Assembly: GCA_902797525.1 (NCBI GenBank)
Contig: CADBSZ010000090.1
Coordinates: 1-7,112, forward strand
Source of the DNA: an uncultured Ruminococcus sp.
GTDB taxonomy: Bacteria > Bacillota > Clostridia > Oscillospirales > Acutalibacteraceae
DNA: 7,112 nt
Reading direction: 5' to 3'
Shown here: in pieces, positions 6,824 through 7,112 of the stretch
Numbering within the stretch: the first letter of the stretch is position 1
Layout: each line of letters starts with the position of its first letter
Made by a program: the position numbers and the translations under genes
The notes under the pieces: model-generated
Databases searched by the model: none
The model's input: only the letters and a program-made list of their open reading frames with translations
What the model was told of the DNA's origin: nothing

Positions 6824-7112
6824 GTTTCAAATCCTTTGTGATGACCTCCGCCATGCCGTTTGCATCGAGTTTCAGAAGCGCGAGCGCCTCGCTGACGGTC
6901 ATTTGCTTGACAAATTCGTCGCCGATTGCCTTGATGTGATAGTTGCCCTTGAAGCCCCTGAATACTACCAGGTCGGAGAAATTGCGCGCGATACCGCCGT
7001 TTTTGACGCCTTCCTCAAAGAACCAAATCTGCTCGAAGCGCGAGGCAAAGAACACCGCCTCGCCGCTGACGGGCTTGATTTTGCAGAGCTTGAGAATGCA
7101 GACGTCAACGCC
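6792..7112 (-). CDS. dxs: 1-deoxy-D-xylulose-5-phosphate synthase, C-terminal end (runs off right edge)
   Basis: The last 106 residues of DXS, the thiamine-diphosphate enzyme that condenses pyruvate and glyceraldehyde 3-phosphate in the first step of the MEP isoprenoid pathway. Only the C-terminal transketolase-like domain is visible. CILKLCKIKPV at 5-15 of the fragment matches the region ending in KPL/KPI in DXS. IWFFEEGVKNGGIARNF at 29-45 matches the EEG...GGFGS segment, and the end (IGDEFVKQMTVSEAL, then LDANGMAE) matches the DXS C-terminal pattern of D-F-V, then a short helix, then LD-x-x-G-I/M. The thiamine-diphosphate site lies outside the window. The gene ends in TGA at 6794-6792, inside tlyA. 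A GTG codon at 7055 is internal and not the start. The GG pair in NGGIARNF replaces the more usual GGFGS. Assignment rests on short motifs plus the strong neighbourhood match (dxs-tlyA), so another transketolase-type protein is unlikely but not excluded. Confidence 0.88.
   Translation of the reverse strand, partial: GVDVCILKLCKIKPVSGEAVFFASRFEQIWFFEEGVKNGGIARNFSDLVVFRGFKGNYHIKAIGDEFVKQMTVSEALALLKLDANGMAEVITKDLKHEKTTRHLGI

Noticed and set aside
1..7112. Mobile elements, CRISPR arrays, tRNA or rRNA genes, riboswitches, defence or novel systems
   Set aside because: Reading by eye showed no transposase, integrase, spaced direct repeats, tRNA-like folds or unexplained coding sequence. The seven core genes account for nearly all bases. 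No covariance-model search could be run.

Overview
The window is an ordinary, well-conserved piece of a bacterial chromosome. It holds seven protein genes, all on the minus strand, with almost no spare DNA. Read in the direction of transcription (right to left) they are: the end of dxs, tlyA, nadK, argR and recN, then one intergenic gap of about 100 bp, then recJ and the first part of relA/rel. The gene order, Gram-positive-type Shine-Dalgarno sites, an ArgR regulator and a Rel-type (p)ppGpp enzyme all point to a Firmicute. Mid-range base composition and nadK placed between tlyA and argR suggest the class Clostridia, perhaps an Oscillospirales/Ruminococcaceae-type gut anaerobe. The genus-level placement is inference; no rRNA or other taxonomic marker is present.

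Right block (7112 to 3021). dxs, tlyA, nadK, argR and recN are packed so tightly that they are very probably one operon. dxs overlaps tlyA by 32 bp, tlyA and nadK are 2 bp apart, nadK and argR abut with no gap, and argR and recN are 15 bp apart. This matches the xseA-xseB-ispA-dxs-tlyA-(nadK)-argR-recN cluster known from many Firmicutes. It combines isoprenoid precursor synthesis, rRNA methylation, NADP supply, arginine-responsive control and double-strand-break repair.

Boundary (2921 to 3020). This is the only intergenic region. In the minus-strand transcript it carries a strong GC-rich hairpin followed by U-rich sequence, then a second weaker hairpin followed by six U residues. It reads as a transcription terminator after recN. 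A convincing promoter for recJ was not found.

Left block (2920 to 1). recJ begins at a TTG codon and ends in an ATGA overlap with the start of relA. In Bacillus-type genomes apt commonly sits between recJ and relA; here it is absent and the two genes are directly coupled. relA runs off the left edge, leaving an intact hydrolase (HD) domain and only the start of the synthetase domain.

Every gene has its family's key catalytic residues as far as the sequence allows checking. I found no mobile elements, CRISPR arrays, tRNA or rRNA genes, phage genes, or convincing evidence for a new system. The findings below concern gene coupling, the terminator region and missing apt, and are of modest interest.
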